In this document: piece after piece, positions 43,219-53,130 of the stretch
How positions within the stretch are numbered: position 1 is the stretch's first letter
Layout: the number at the start of each line of letters is the position of its first letter
Origin: CAWJPY01 sp963844865
GTDB lineage: Bacteria > Acidobacteriota > Thermoanaerobaculia > Thermoanaerobaculales > Sulfomarinibacteraceae
Assembly: GCA_963844865.1 (NCBI GenBank)
Contig: CAWJPY010000001.1
Span: 62,001 to 126,000, forward strand
Reading direction: 5' to 3'
Length of the DNA: 64,000 nt
Made by a program: the position numbers and the translations under genes
The notes under the pieces: generated by a model
Database searches by the model: none
Told to the model about the DNA's origin: nothing
The model's input: only the letters and a program-made list of their open reading frames with translations

Positions 43219-46200
43219 ATGGAGAAGCTGCAGTCCATCGAGGAGTTCCACGGCCTCGGCGAGCGCCTGCGCGTCGACAGCCGGGCTGCTGTGGGGCCCA
43301 CCATCGTCATTCCAGCCGGAACCTGCGGCCAGGCGAGCGGAGCCAACGACCTGATCCGGGTCACCAAACGGACGCTGCTCGAACGCGGCCTGGGGGATCG
43401 GGTGGCGCTCCGGATCACCGGCTGCCACGGCTACTGCCAGGCGGAGCCGTCGGTGCTCGTGGAGCCGCACCGGACCTTCTACCCGAAGGTCGACATCGAC
43501 GGCATGGTGCGCATCGTCGAGGCGACGGCGGCAGGTGGGATCGTGGAGGACCTGCTGTTCTCAGACCCCGCGACCGGCCGCCGCATCGAGCGCCAGGACG
43601 ACGTCCCGTTCTTCGTCCGTCAGCAGCGGCTGCTGCTGCGTCGCAACGAGGCGGTGGACCCGATCAGGATCTTCAACGCCATCGAGCGCGGCGGCTACGC
43701 GGCGTTCGTCGGCCTGCTGGAGTCCGGCCGCGCCGAGGATGTCCTCGACGCCCTGCGCCGATCCGGCCTGCGGGGCCGCGGCGGCGCCGGGTTCCCGACC
43801 TGGCGCAAGTGGCAGATGCTCGCCGAACGCCCCTCGGACCGCGGCAAGTTCCTGGTGTGCAACGCCGACGAGGGCGACCCCGGCGCCTACATGGACCGCA
43901 GCCTGCTCGAGGGCAACCCCCACTCGATCCTCGAGGGCATGCTGATCGGGGCCTTCACCACCGGCGCCACCGAGGGCGTGATCTACGTGCGCGCCGAGTA
44001 CCCCCTCGCCATCAAACACCTGACCATCGCGCTCCGCCAGGCCCGCGAGCTGGGCCTGCTCGGCGACGACATCCTCGGCGCTGGCTTCGCTTTCGAGGTG
44101 GCGCTGGTGCGCGGCGCCGGCGCCTTCGTGTGCGGCGAGGAGACGGCGCTGATCGCGTCGATCGAGGGCCGCATGGGCGAGCCCCGACAGCGGCCGCCGT
44201 TCCCGGTCGAGCGCGGCATCGACGGCCGCCCGACGGTGATCAACAACGTCGAGACCTGGGCCAACATGCCGCTGATCGTCGGCGAGGGGGCGGAGGCGTA
44301 CGCCGCCGCGAGCGGCGGCGCGGGAGGCGGTACCAAGATCTTCAGCCTGGTGGGAAAGGTCGCCAACACCGGTCTGGTGGAGGTGCCCATGGGCACCCCC
44401 ATCGCCGACATCGTGTACGGGATCGGGGGCGGCTCGTCCTCGGGCAAGCGGATCAAGGCAGTGCAGACGGGAGGTCCTTCCGGCGGCTGCATCCCGGCCG
44501 CCCGCTTCGACCTGCCCATCGACTACGACAGCCTGGCGAGCGCCGGCTCGATCATGGGCTCCGGGGGCATGATCGTGATGGACGACGACACCTGCATGGT
44601 GGACGTCGCCAGGTACTTCATGAGCTTCCTGCGCGAGGAGTCCTGCGGCAAGTGCTTCACCTGCCGCAAGGGCACCCAGCGCATGCAAGAGATCCTCTCC
44701 GACATCAGCGAGGGGCGGGGAACCCTTGCGCAGATCGACCTGCTCGAGGAGCTGGCGCAGGTGGTCCGCGACACCTCCATGTGCGGCCTCGGCCAGTCCG
44801 CGGCCAACCCGGTGCTGACCACCCTGCGCAGCTTCCACGACGAGTACCGCCGCCACGTTGTGGACCGCCGCTGCGACGCCTTCGTGTGCACCGAGCTGGT
44901 CGGAGCGCCCTGCCAGGCGGCGTGCCCGGTCGGCACCGAGGCGTGGCGCTACGTGGCGCACATCGCGCGCGGCGAGGTGGAGGAGGCCTACCGGGTGATC
45001 CGCGAGGCCAACCCCTTCCCGTCGGTGTGCGCGCGCGCCTGCGACCACCCGTGCGAGGAGCGCTGCCGGGCCGGCACCAGCGGCGGCGACGCGGTGGCCA
45101 TCCGCGCCCTGAAGCGCTTCGTCACCGACCGCGTCGAGCCCTCCGCCTACCGTCCGGCGCGGCGTCCCTGGGCGGACGGCTCACCGCCGCGCATCGCGGT
45201 GATCGGCGCCGGGCCGGCGGGGCTCACGGCGGCCCACATGCTGTCCCTCGCCGGTGGTCGCGTCACCGTCTTCGAGGCGGACACCGAACCGGGCGGCATG
45301 CTCTATTGCGCCATCCCTTCCTACCGGCTGCCCCGCGAGGTGGTCGAGCGCGAGATCGAGGCGCTGCTCGACGACACCGTCGAGGTCCGCTGCGGCGTCG
45401 CGCTGGGCCGCGACGTCACCATCGACGGCCTCCTTGCAGACGGCTACGACGCGGTGCTCCTGGCCATGGGCGCCCACAAGAGCCGCGCGCTCGACCTCGA
45501 CGGCGAGGACGCCCGGGGCGTCTTCCCCGCCATCGAGTTCCTGAAGGCGTTCAACCTCCGTGGGGAGCAGCTCGCCCGGGGACGGGTGGTGGTGGTCGGG
45601 GGCGGCAACTCGGCCATCGACGCCGCGCGGACGGCGATCCGCCAGCGCGACGTGGAAAGCGTCACCATCCTCTACCGTCGCACCCGCGCCGAGATGCCGG
45701 CCTTCGCCGAGGAGATCGACGCCGCGCTCGAGGAGGGGATCGTCCTCGAGACGCTGGCGGCGCCGGCGGGCATCGACACCACCGACGGAGCACTGTCGCG
45801 CCTGGAGTGCCTCCGCAACACCCTCGGCGACGCCGACGCGAGCGGCCGCCGGCGCCCGGTACCGGTCCCCGGCAGCGAGTTCTCACTCGACCTCGACACC
45901 CTGATCGTCGCCATCAGCGAGGACTCGGGCGTCGATGCCGTCACCCCGGCGCGCGGTGGAGGCATCGAGATCACCGCCCGCAACACCGTCAAGGTCGACC
46001 CCGAGACGCTGCAGACCAGCCGGGAGGGGGTGTTCGCCGCCGGCGACGTGGTCAGCGGGCCCAACACCATCGTGGACGCCGTGGCGGCCGGCAAACGGGC
46101 GGCGGCGATGATCGAGCGCTTCCTCCTCGGGCGCCCGCTCCAGATACCGGCCACGGGTTCGGTCCCGACCGTCTACGTGGAACCTCCGGCGGCGGGCGAC

Positions 46201-46389
46201 GCCACCGCCCCCGAGACGGACCGGGTCGAGACCCCCCGCGCGTCGGTGGCCTGGCGGCGGCGCAACTTCGCCGAGGTGGAGGTGACCTTGTCGCCGGAGG
46301 AAGCGCGGCGCGAGGCCGGCCGCTGCCTCCGCTGCGATCTCGAGTTCACGAAACCGGCGGAGCACGCGCTGGCGAAGGTGGGAGGGTAG
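43219..46389 (+). CDS. NuoF-GltD fusion flavoprotein (NAD(H)/NADP(H) oxidoreductase subunit)
   Basis: 1056 residues from ATG 43219 with GGAGG upstream. Domain order: thioredoxin-like segment (~1-110; only three candidate ligands seen, in GTCGQ and GCHGYC); NuoF core (~150-530) with FMN/NADH motifs GRGGAGFPTWRKW, CNADEGDPGAYMDR, GAGAFVCGEETAL and the [4Fe-4S] motif ESCGKCFTCRKG; then a GltD/NfnB-like module (~550-1050) with cysteines CQAACPVG and CARACDHPCEERCRAG, FAD motif IGAGPAGL, NADP-type motif VVGGGNSAIDAART and AAGDVVSGPNTIVDAVAAGK. One chain thus joins an NADH flavin site and a likely NADPH/FAD site. This resembles the Sporomusa-type Nfn (Stn) transhydrogenases, which use flavin-based electron bifurcation; that activity is inference. 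Confidence 0.88.
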   Translation: MEKLQSIEEFHGLGERLRVDSRAAVGPTIVIPAGTCGQASGANDLIRVTKRTLLERGLGDRVALRITGCHGYCQAEPSVLVEPHRTFYPKVDIDGMVRIVEATAAGGIVEDLLFSDPATGRRIERQDDVPFFVRQQRLLLRRNEAVDPIRIFNAIERGGYAAFVGLLESGRAEDVLDALRRSGLRGRGGAGFPTWRKWQMLAERPSDRGKFLVCNADEGDPGAYMDRSLLEGNPHSILEGMLIGAFTTGATEGVIYVRAEYPLAIKHLTIALRQARELGLLGDDILGAGFAFEVALVRGAGAFVCGEETALIASIEGRMGEPRQRPPFPVERGIDGRPTVINNVETWANMPLIVGEGAEAYAAASGGAGGGTKIFSLVGKVANTGLVEVPMGTPIADIVYGIGGGSSSGKRIKAVQTGGPSGGCIPAARFDLPIDYDSLASAGSIMGSGGMIVMDDDTCMVDVARYFMSFLREESCGKCFTCRKGTQRMQEILSDISEGRGTLAQIDLLEELAQVVRDTSMCGLGQSAANPVLTTLRSFHDEYRRHVVDRRCDAFVCTELVGAPCQAACPVGTEAWRYVAHIARGEVEEAYRVIREANPFPSVCARACDHPCEERCRAGTSGGDAVAIRALKRFVTDRVEPSAYRPARRPWADGSPPRIAVIGAGPAGLTAAHMLSLAGGRVTVFEADTEPGGMLYCAIPSYRLPREVVEREIEALLDDTVEVRCGVALGRDVTIDGLLADGYDAVLLAMGAHKSRALDLDGEDARGVFPAIEFLKAFNLRGEQLARGRVVVVGGGNSAIDAARTAIRQRDVESVTILYRRTRAEMPAFAEEIDAALEEGIVLETLAAPAGIDTTDGALSRLECLRNTLGDADASGRRRPVPVPGSEFSLDLDTLIVAISEDSGVDAVTPARGGGIEITARNTVKVDPETLQTSREGVFAAGDVVSGPNTIVDAVAAGKRAAAMIERFLLGRPLQIPATGSVPTVYVEPPAAGDATAPETDRVETPRASVAWRRRNFAEVEVTLSPEEARREAGRCLRCDLEFTKPAEHALAKVGG

Positions 46390-46392
46390 CCG

Positions 46393-47070
46393 ATGGTCAC
46401 GCTCACCATCAACGGCCTCGAGGTGTCCGTCGAGCGGGGCTCGACGATCCTGGAGGCGGCGCAGTTCCTCGGCTTCCCGATCCCGACCCTGTGCCACATG
46501 GAGGGCCTGTCGCCCTACGGCGCCTGCCGCCTGTGCGTGGTCGAGGTCGGCAACGGCTCCCGTACCCAGCTCGTCACGTCCTGCACCCACCCGGTGGTCG
46601 AGGGCATCACGGTCCGCACCGCCTCGGAGCGCGTGGTGCGGGCGCGGCGGATGATCGTCGAGCTGCTGCTGGCGTCGTGCCCGCAGTCGAAGACGATCCA
46701 GGACCTGGCGTCGGCGCTCGACGTCCGCCAGCAGCGCTTCCGGCAGGAGCACGAGGACTGCATCCTGTGCGGCCGCTGCGTCCGCATGTGCGCCGAACAA
46801 ATGGCCGGCTCGGCGATCGGCTTCCGCGGCCGCGGACCGACCCGCAGCATCGGCACACCGTTCGACGCCGCCTCCGAGAAGTGCCGGCTCTGCGGCGGCT
46901 GCATGTACGTCTGTCCCGCGTGCGAGCTGCGCTGCACCTACACCGAGCCGGAGAAGGCCATCTGCGGCGGCTGCGCCAACCTGGCGCCGCCGTGCGTGGA
47001 CAAGCCCCGGTTCGACGACATGATGTGCTTCCTGGACCCGTGCGTGGCCTGCGAGATCAAACCCGACTGA
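46393..47070 (+). CDS. NuoG/HoxU-like ferredoxin subunit
   Basis: 225 residues from ATG 46393. N-terminal plant-type [2Fe-2S] domain (LCHMEGLSPYGACRLCVVEV...SCTHPV), then two [4Fe-4S] motifs CILCGRCVRMCAEQ and CRLCGGCMYVCPACEL. A further cysteine-rich tail follows (CGGCANLAPPC, CVACEIKPD). The His/Cys cluster motif normal in NuoG/HoxU (H..C..C) between the domains is lost: the region reads LLASCPQSKTIQDL. Third gene of the redox operon, 3 nt after the fusion gene; likely electron wire for ferredoxin. Confidence 0.85.
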   Translation: MVTLTINGLEVSVERGSTILEAAQFLGFPIPTLCHMEGLSPYGACRLCVVEVGNGSRTQLVTSCTHPVVEGITVRTASERVVRARRMIVELLLASCPQSKTIQDLASALDVRQQRFRQEHEDCILCGRCVRMCAEQMAGSAIGFRGRGPTRSIGTPFDAASEKCRLCGGCMYVCPACELRCTYTEPEKAICGGCANLAPPCVDKPRFDDMMCFLDPCVACEIKPD

Positions 47071-47090
47071 GTGCGGGGGGAGGAGAGAAG

Positions 47091-48680
47091 ATGTCTCTGT
47101 CGAGAATCAACGCGACGGCGGCGACGCTGACCAAGAATCGGACCGAGGGCTCGGTGGTCCCCACCTCCGGGATGTGCGTCACCTGCGTCGACGGCTGCAT
47201 CGGCATGTGCGAGATCGGCAAGTCCGCCTACCGCGGCCACGAGGTGATCTACCCGCAGCCGTTCGGCGTCATCACCACCGCCGGCGAGAAGCTCTACCCC
47301 GTGGACTACTCGCACTTCAACATCATGGGCACGGCGGTCGGCGCCCACGGCATCGAGGCCGACAGCGACCGGGCGGTGTTCCCGGCGGTGGACCTGGAGG
47401 TGCGCTTCGGCCACGACGACGGTCTCAAGTTCCGGCGGCCGTGGATCATCCCCGGCATCGGCTCCACCGACGTGGCGCGCAACAACTGGGAGGGCATCGC
47501 CATCGGCTCGGCGCTCGCCGGGACCGGGCTGACCATCGGCGAGAACGTGGTCGGCATGGACATGGAGGCGGTCATCAAGGACGGTCGCGTCACCGACACC
47601 TCAGACCTCAAGCGCCGCGTCAAGCTCTACAAGGACCACCAGATCGACGGCTACGGCGCGATCATCGTCCAGGCCAACGTGGAGGACACGCGGCTGGGCA
47701 CGCAGGAGTACGCGATCCAGGAGCTCGGTGTGGAGTGCGTCGAGCTCAAGTGGGGTCAGGGCGCCAAGAACATCGGCGGCGAGGTCAAGATCAAGGACCT
47801 CGCCAAGGCCCAGGAGCTGTACCGCCGCGGGTACATCGTGCTGCCGGACCCGACCGACGAGCGCGTCGTCCAGGCCTTCCACCGCGGGACGTTCCGCGAG
47901 TTCGAGCGCCACTCACGGGTCGGCATGGTCGAGGAGGAGGCGTTCGCCCAGAGGGTCGAGGAGCTGCGCTCAGCCGGCGCCCGCTACGTCTTCCTGAAGA
48001 CCGGGGCCTACCGTCCGGCGGACCTGGCGCGGGCGGTGGCCTGGTCGTCGAAGTACGGGATCGACCTGCTGACCGTGGACGGAGCGGGAGGTGGAACGGG
48101 CATGAGCCCGTGGCACATGATGAACGAGTGGGGGGTCCCGCCGGTGGAGCTCCACTCCCTGCTCTACCAGTACGCCGACCGGCTCTTCAGCGAGGGCCGC
48201 CCGCTGCCCGCGATCGCGCTGGCCGGCGGCTTCGTCTTCGAGGACCAGATCTTCAAGGGGCTCGCCCTCGGTGCGCCGTACGTCAAGCTCGTGGGCATGG
48301 CGCGGGCGCCCATCGCGGCCGCCATGGTCGGCAAGACCATCGGCCGCACCATCGACGAGGGCCAGATCCCGGTCTACGTGGAGCGCTTCGGCCGCAGCCG
48401 CGACGAGATCTTCGTCACCGCCGCCGAGCTCCGCGTCCTGGTCGGCGACGAGGCGTTCGAGAAGCTCCCGACCGGCGCCATCGGGCTCTACACCTACTTC
48501 GAGCGGCTCGCCCAGGGGCTGCGGCAGCTCATGTGCGGGGCACGCAAGTTCACGCTCGAGCACATGTCGCGGGACGATCTCGCGTGCCTGACCCGCGAGG
48601 CCGCCGACATCAGCGGCATCCGCTACCTGCTGGACGTGGACCGCGAGGAGGTGGACACGATTCTCGACGGCCGCCACTGA
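47091..48680 (+). CDS. Glutamate-synthase-type FMN-binding protein (GltB central-domain family)
   Basis: 529 residues from ATG 47091 with GGGGAGGAGAG upstream. The TIM-barrel FMN domain of glutamate synthase is clear: IDGYGAIIVQANVEDTRLG, ELKWGQGAKNIGG, VDGAGGGTGMSPWHMMN.WG, IALAGGF...DQIFKGLALGAPYVKLVGMARAP. The N-terminal glutaminase domain of bacterial GltB is absent. Instead the N-terminus has four cysteines in CVTCVDGCIGMC, a possible Fe-S site. Such stand-alone proteins occur in archaea and anaerobes. Here it may take electrons from the NuoF-GltD module to make glutamate from 2-oxoglutarate and ammonia, or reduce something else. Confidence 0.85.
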   Translation: MSLSRINATAATLTKNRTEGSVVPTSGMCVTCVDGCIGMCEIGKSAYRGHEVIYPQPFGVITTAGEKLYPVDYSHFNIMGTAVGAHGIEADSDRAVFPAVDLEVRFGHDDGLKFRRPWIIPGIGSTDVARNNWEGIAIGSALAGTGLTIGENVVGMDMEAVIKDGRVTDTSDLKRRVKLYKDHQIDGYGAIIVQANVEDTRLGTQEYAIQELGVECVELKWGQGAKNIGGEVKIKDLAKAQELYRRGYIVLPDPTDERVVQAFHRGTFREFERHSRVGMVEEEAFAQRVEELRSAGARYVFLKTGAYRPADLARAVAWSSKYGIDLLTVDGAGGGTGMSPWHMMNEWGVPPVELHSLLYQYADRLFSEGRPLPAIALAGGFVFEDQIFKGLALGAPYVKLVGMARAPIAAAMVGKTIGRTIDEGQIPVYVERFGRSRDEIFVTAAELRVLVGDEAFEKLPTGAIGLYTYFERLAQGLRQLMCGARKFTLEHMSRDDLACLTREAADISGIRYLLDVDREEVDTILDGRH

Positions 48681-48697
48681 GCGGCGGAGGAGGCACC

Positions 48698-49030
48698 ATG
48701 AAGCTCGCGATGCCGGTTGCCAAGGGTCGCCTGGCGTCGTCCCTCGAGGTCGCCGAGTCCTTCGACATCGTCGAGGTGGACCTCGTGGCGCGAAGCGCGT
48801 CGAACGCCTGGCGCTCGGACCCGGCGCACCGCAGCGGCGCGGAGCTCGCCGAGTGGCTCCTCGGCGAGGGCGTCGACCTCGTGATCGCCGGGAACATCGG
48901 GTCGTGGGAGCGCGGCTGGCTCGAGGGACGCGGGCTGCGAGTCCTCGCCGGGGTGCCCCGGGAAGCGCCTCGCGAGCTCGTCAGGGCGTACCTCGAGGAC
49001 GAGCTCGAGCAGGCGACGACCACAGCCTAG
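48698..49030 (+). CDS. NifX/NifB-domain protein (iron-molybdenum cofactor biosynthesis-like)
   Basis: 110 residues from ATG 48698 with GGAGGAGG upstream. The fold opens with MKLAMPVAKGRLASSLEVAESFDIVEVD, and GVDLVIAGNIGSW replaces the usual GxGP loop. The family binds metal-cofactor precursors; many members occur in organisms that do not fix nitrogen. Last gene of the redox operon, 17 nt after the FMN protein. Three further NifX-like or partner genes lie 5-7 kb downstream. Confidence 0.7.
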   Translation: MKLAMPVAKGRLASSLEVAESFDIVEVDLVARSASNAWRSDPAHRSGAELAEWLLGEGVDLVIAGNIGSWERGWLEGRGLRVLAGVPREAPRELVRAYLEDELEQATTTA

Positions 49031-49289
49031 CCCGGACCGAGAGCCGTTCCTCGAGTCCGGAGGTGTGATTCGAGGTCCATCCGAGACGCCATGGGACGGG
49101 GCCTCGCCGGCGGCCGCCCCTCGTCGGCGGCGTTCGGCTGCAGCGATCAAACCCCGGAGATGGGCGGCGGTCGTCGACGGCGTGCTACGCTCGCGCAATG
49201 CCAGAGGGTACCTCTGGCCGACCTGCCTGGTCCCGACAACGTCCTCCCTGCGCGGAACGGCGTCGGGGTCGGGAATTGGAGACTCGCCC

Positions 49290-52200
49290 ATGCGCAACCA
49301 CCCGCTTCGCCATGCCCTCCTTCTGCTCGCCCTCTCACTGCTCGTCGGCGGCCCACTCACCGCAGGCGAGAAGCGCGAGCCCGTGGGGCCCTCCGCAAAC
49401 CTCACCTACCGGCTGATCGGGCCCGCGGCGGGCGGCCGCGTATCCCGGGTCGCCGGGGTGCCCGGCGACGGGCGCACGTTCTGGGTCGCGTCCGCAGCGG
49501 GCGGCGTGTGGAGGTCGAGCGACGATGGCCACCAGTGGGATCCGGTGTTCGACGGGCAGCCGGTGTCGTCCATCGGCTCCGTCGCTGTCGCCCCGTCCGA
49601 TCCCAACGTCGTCTGGGTGGGCTCCGGCGAGGCCAACATCCGCGGCAACGTAGGAGAGGGCGACGGGATCTACCGTTCCACCGATGGCGGCGAGACGTGG
49701 TCGCACTCATGGACCGCGGAGGGGCAGATCGGGACCATCGCCGTGCACCCGCGCGACGCGGACGTCGCATTCGCCGCCGTCCTGGGCAGCCCGTTCGGCC
49801 CTCAGACCCGAGCGCGGGGTGTACCGGACGACCGACGGCGGGGCGACCTGGCAGCGGGTGCTGTTCGTCGATCGCGACACCGGCGCCTCGGACGTCTGCT
49901 TCGACCCCTCGAACCCGCACATCCTGTTCGCCGGGACGTGGCAGGCGCGGCGCACGCCCTGGAGCTTCACCAGCGGCGGTCCGGGCAGCGGCTTGTACGT
50001 GTCCCGCGACGGCGGCGGCACCTGGAAGCGCCTGCAGGGGGATGCGGCTGCCGGAGGGGATCTGGGGCAAGGTCGGGGTGCGGGTGGCGCCGACCGACGG
50101 CCGGCGCGTGTACGCGCTCATCGAGGCCGACAAGGGCGGGCTCTTCCGCTCCGACGACGGCGGCAGCACCTGGGCGCTGGTCAACCCGTCGCGCGGCCTG
50201 CGCCAGCGCGCCTGGTACTACACCACGCCTGACCGTCGAACCCCGCAACCCGGACGTCGTCTGGTTCCCCGAGGTCGACCTGCTCAAGACCATCGACGGC
50301 GGCGACACCATGCGCTCCGTGAAGGGCGGCGGATGGGACTACCACGACCTGTGGATCGACCCCTCGGAACCGACACGGATCATCGTCGGCAGCGACGCCG
50401 GCGTGTCCCTGACCTCCGACGGCGGTGAGACCTGGCGTGCGACCGGCGCTGCCCATCTCGCAGCTCTACCACGTGGCCGCGGACACACGGGTGCCCTACC
50501 GGGTCCTGGGCAGTCTCCAGGACCTGGGCACCGCGTCCGGCCCCAGCCTGGCCCTCGACGCGGAGAAGCATCCTGCTCTCGGACTGGCACGCCGTTGGCG
50601 GCGGCGAGGCCGGGTGGGTCGTGCCCGATCCCGAGGACCCGGACGTCGTGTACGCCGGCGAGTACCTGGGGCTCATCTCCCGCTACGACGCGGCGCACCC
50701 GCCGCCGCGCAGCGTGGGCATCTACCCGGACGACGGGGATGGTCACGGCGCCGGAGACCTGCGGTACCGCTTCCAGTGGACGGCGCCCATCGTCGTCTCG
50801 CCCCACGACCCGGAGGTCGTCTACCACGCCGCCAACGTGCTCTTCCGCACCCGCGACGGCGGCCAGACCTGGCAGGCGATCAGCCCGGACCTGACCCGCA
50901 ACGACCCGGTCAAGCAGCGCTGGTCCGGGGGCCCCATCACCGGCGACAACACGGGCGTGGAGTTCTACGACACCATCTTCGCGGTCGCCGAGTCCCCGGT
51001 GCAGGCGGGGGTGATCTGGGCCGGAAGCGACGACGGCCTCGTCCACGTCACCCGGGACGACGGCGCCAGCTGGACCGACGTCACCGCCGCCCGGCCTGCC
51101 CGGAGTGGGGCACCGTGGCCTGCATCGAGCCGTCGCCCTTCGAACGCCGGCACGGCGTACGTGGTGGTCGACGCCCATCGCCTGGACGACGAGACGCCCT
51201 ATCTGTGGAAGACCACCGACTACGGCGCGAGCTGGGAGCGTCTGGGCGACAAGCTGGATCGCGAGGTCTACCTGCATGTCGTGCGCGAGGACGCGAGCTC
51301 CCCGGCCTGCTCTACCTGGGCACCGAGCGGGGCGTGATGGTCTCCCACGATGGGGGCGAGAGCTGGCAGTCGCTGCAGCTCAACATGCCCACCGTGGCCA
51401 TCGCCGATCTGGTCGTCGCCGGCGACGACCTGGTGGTGGGCACCATCGGCCGGTCGGCGTGGATCCTCGACGACCTGACGCCGGTCAGGGAGCTCTCGGA
51501 GTCGATGCGGAGCGAGCCGGTGCACCTCTTCCCGGTGCGGCCGGCGATCCGCTGGCACCGCGCCTCGGCGTACGACGGGCGCCTGGGCTCGCGGGACGGG
51601 GCCGGGGACAATCCGCCCACCGGCGCGACCTTCACATACTGGCTGGCCGCCAAGCCCGCGCAACCGATCACGGCGGAGGTCCTGGACGGCGACGGCACCG
51701 TGATCCGCACGCTTCGCAGCGAGCTGGAACCGCCCTACACCACACCCGACCACCCGGACTGGGACCCGGAGGAGGAGCGCGAGCCGGAGCTCGAGACCAA
51801 GGCGGGCCTGAACCGCGCGACGTGGGACCTCGCGTATGAGAAGTCGCGCTGGGTCGCCGGTGCGCGCAACGAGACAGGCGGCGCCGTGCCGGGTCCCGTC
51901 GCGCTGCCGGGCGAGTACACGCTGCGCCTCAACGTCGCCGGCGAGGCGTACACCCAGCCACTGCGGATCGAACCGGATCCGGAGTCCACGGCGTCGCGCA
52001 CCGACCTGGAGGCGCAGCTCGCGTTCGGGCTCGAGCTGCGGGACCGGATGTCCGAGATCACCGACCTGGTGATGCGGATCCGCGACGTCCGAGACCAGCT
52101 CGCCGGGTACGAGGGGCGGCTGGCGGGACGCCCGGACGCCGGCGACCTCGCCGCGCAGGCGAAGCGCATCTCGGCGGGGCTGACCGAGGTCGAGGGCGCG

Positions 52201-52491
52201 CTCATCGCGCGGCGTGCGGAGGTGGACTACGACATCCTGGCCGGCCGCGACGGCGGAACCAAGCTCGCCTCGCGGCTGGGCTGGTTGGCCGCCGGCTCCC
52301 TCGACCACGAGGGCCCGCCGACCCAGGGCATGCGCGAGGTGGCCTTCGATATCGCCCGCGGGGTCGCGGAGCAGAAGAAGGCGCTGGAGCGCTGGATCGG
52401 GCAGGACCTGGCCGCCTTCAACGCCGCGGCGGCCCGGCTCGGGCTGCCGCACGTCGTCTCCGATGCCACAAGCGAGGCTCAGTCGAAGTAG
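49290..52491 (+). pseudogene. VPS10/BNR-repeat (sortilin-like propeller) exported protein, frameshifted
   Basis: The start ATG 49290 begins a signal peptide (LRHALLLLALSLLVGGPLTAG). The propeller blades carry BNR/Asp-box-type motifs such as SSDDGHQW, STDGGETW, RTTDGGATW, SDDGGSTW, TSDGGETW and RTRDGGQTW. To follow them, the reading frame must change about eight times, near 49807, 50038, 50227, 50440, 50570, 51100, 51140 and 51300; most behave as one-base insertions, with no nonsense codon in the correct frames. From ~51300 one frame runs intact to 52491. It covers LYLGTERGVMVSHDGG and a C-terminal helical part. It is either a decaying gene or a stretch of assembly error. Relatives are common in Acidobacteriota and Bacteroidota, of unknown role. 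Confidence 0.7.
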
Positions 52492-52784
52492 TCGACCTTG
52501 CAGCCGCAGCCGTCCCACATCCGCTCGTAGATCTCCAGGCGGCTGTCCAGGAGGTGGTTCGCCTGCTCCCTGGTCGACGTCCGACGCACCAGGATCTTTC
52601 CGTCCGGCGTCTCCTCTTGGACGACGGTCATTCCCCGCACGTCCAGGATGCGGATCATGCCGGCCACCAGGGTGTCGTCCTCGCGGATGGCCACGGCTGC
52701 GGCGAGCAGGGCATCCAGGGTCTCGCGGTCGATGACGGTGTAGGCCTCACGGCCCAGGTCGCCGATCAGCGTGTCCAGATCCAC
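52479..52784 (-). CDS. Unrecognised small protein, GCGC-motif family, copy 1
   Basis: 101 residues from GTG 52784 with GGAGGACCC directly upstream. I do not recognise the family. It is paralogous to the gene at 59090: both have a D/S-L..L..DL.R.A.T.IDR.TL..LLAAA start, a strand-rich middle (GMIRILDVRGMTVVQEET), and a C-terminal YERMWDGCGCKVDYF. The paired cysteines suggest metal or Fe-S binding. It overlaps the end of the VPS10-type gene by 13 nt and is divergent from the DUF134 regulator of the metal-handling cluster. Confidence 0.7.
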   Translation of the reverse strand: MDLDTLIGDLGREAYTVIDRETLDALLAAAVAIREDDTLVAGMIRILDVRGMTVVQEETPDGKILVRRTSTREQANHLLDSRLEIYERMWDGCGCKVDYFD

Positions 52785-53130
52785 GGGTCCTCCATTCCCG
52801 GCGAACGCGTTCACACGCCGTCGCCCTCTCAACACGACTTCGAGGTGCCGGCATTTCGGTGAGCCGCATCCCTGGCGCACCACAGCCACGTGACAACGCG
52901 AGGTCCGGTCGCGCCTGGCGGTGATGCTCGTGCAGGTCGGTGGGCCCGTCTCCTCCCCGCGGATCGACGATCCAGCCCCCCCACCCCCGAGCCCTCGCGA
53001 CGACTCCACCTGTGTGGTTGACGCCGAGCCGCGGGAAATGGCGTGTCGAGGCGGGCCGTCCGTGGATTTCCGAGAGTCGCCACCCCATCGCCCTTGCCAT
53101 TTTTGAACATATGATCTAAATTACTCCTCG
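52785..53130. other. Gap between divergent genes
   Basis: 346 nt between the small GCGC protein and the DUF134 gene. No gene, RNA or terminator seen. TATGAT at 53110-53115, in an AT-rich pocket before the DUF134 start, could be a -10 element, but no good -35 is spaced from it. Confidence 0.35.
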
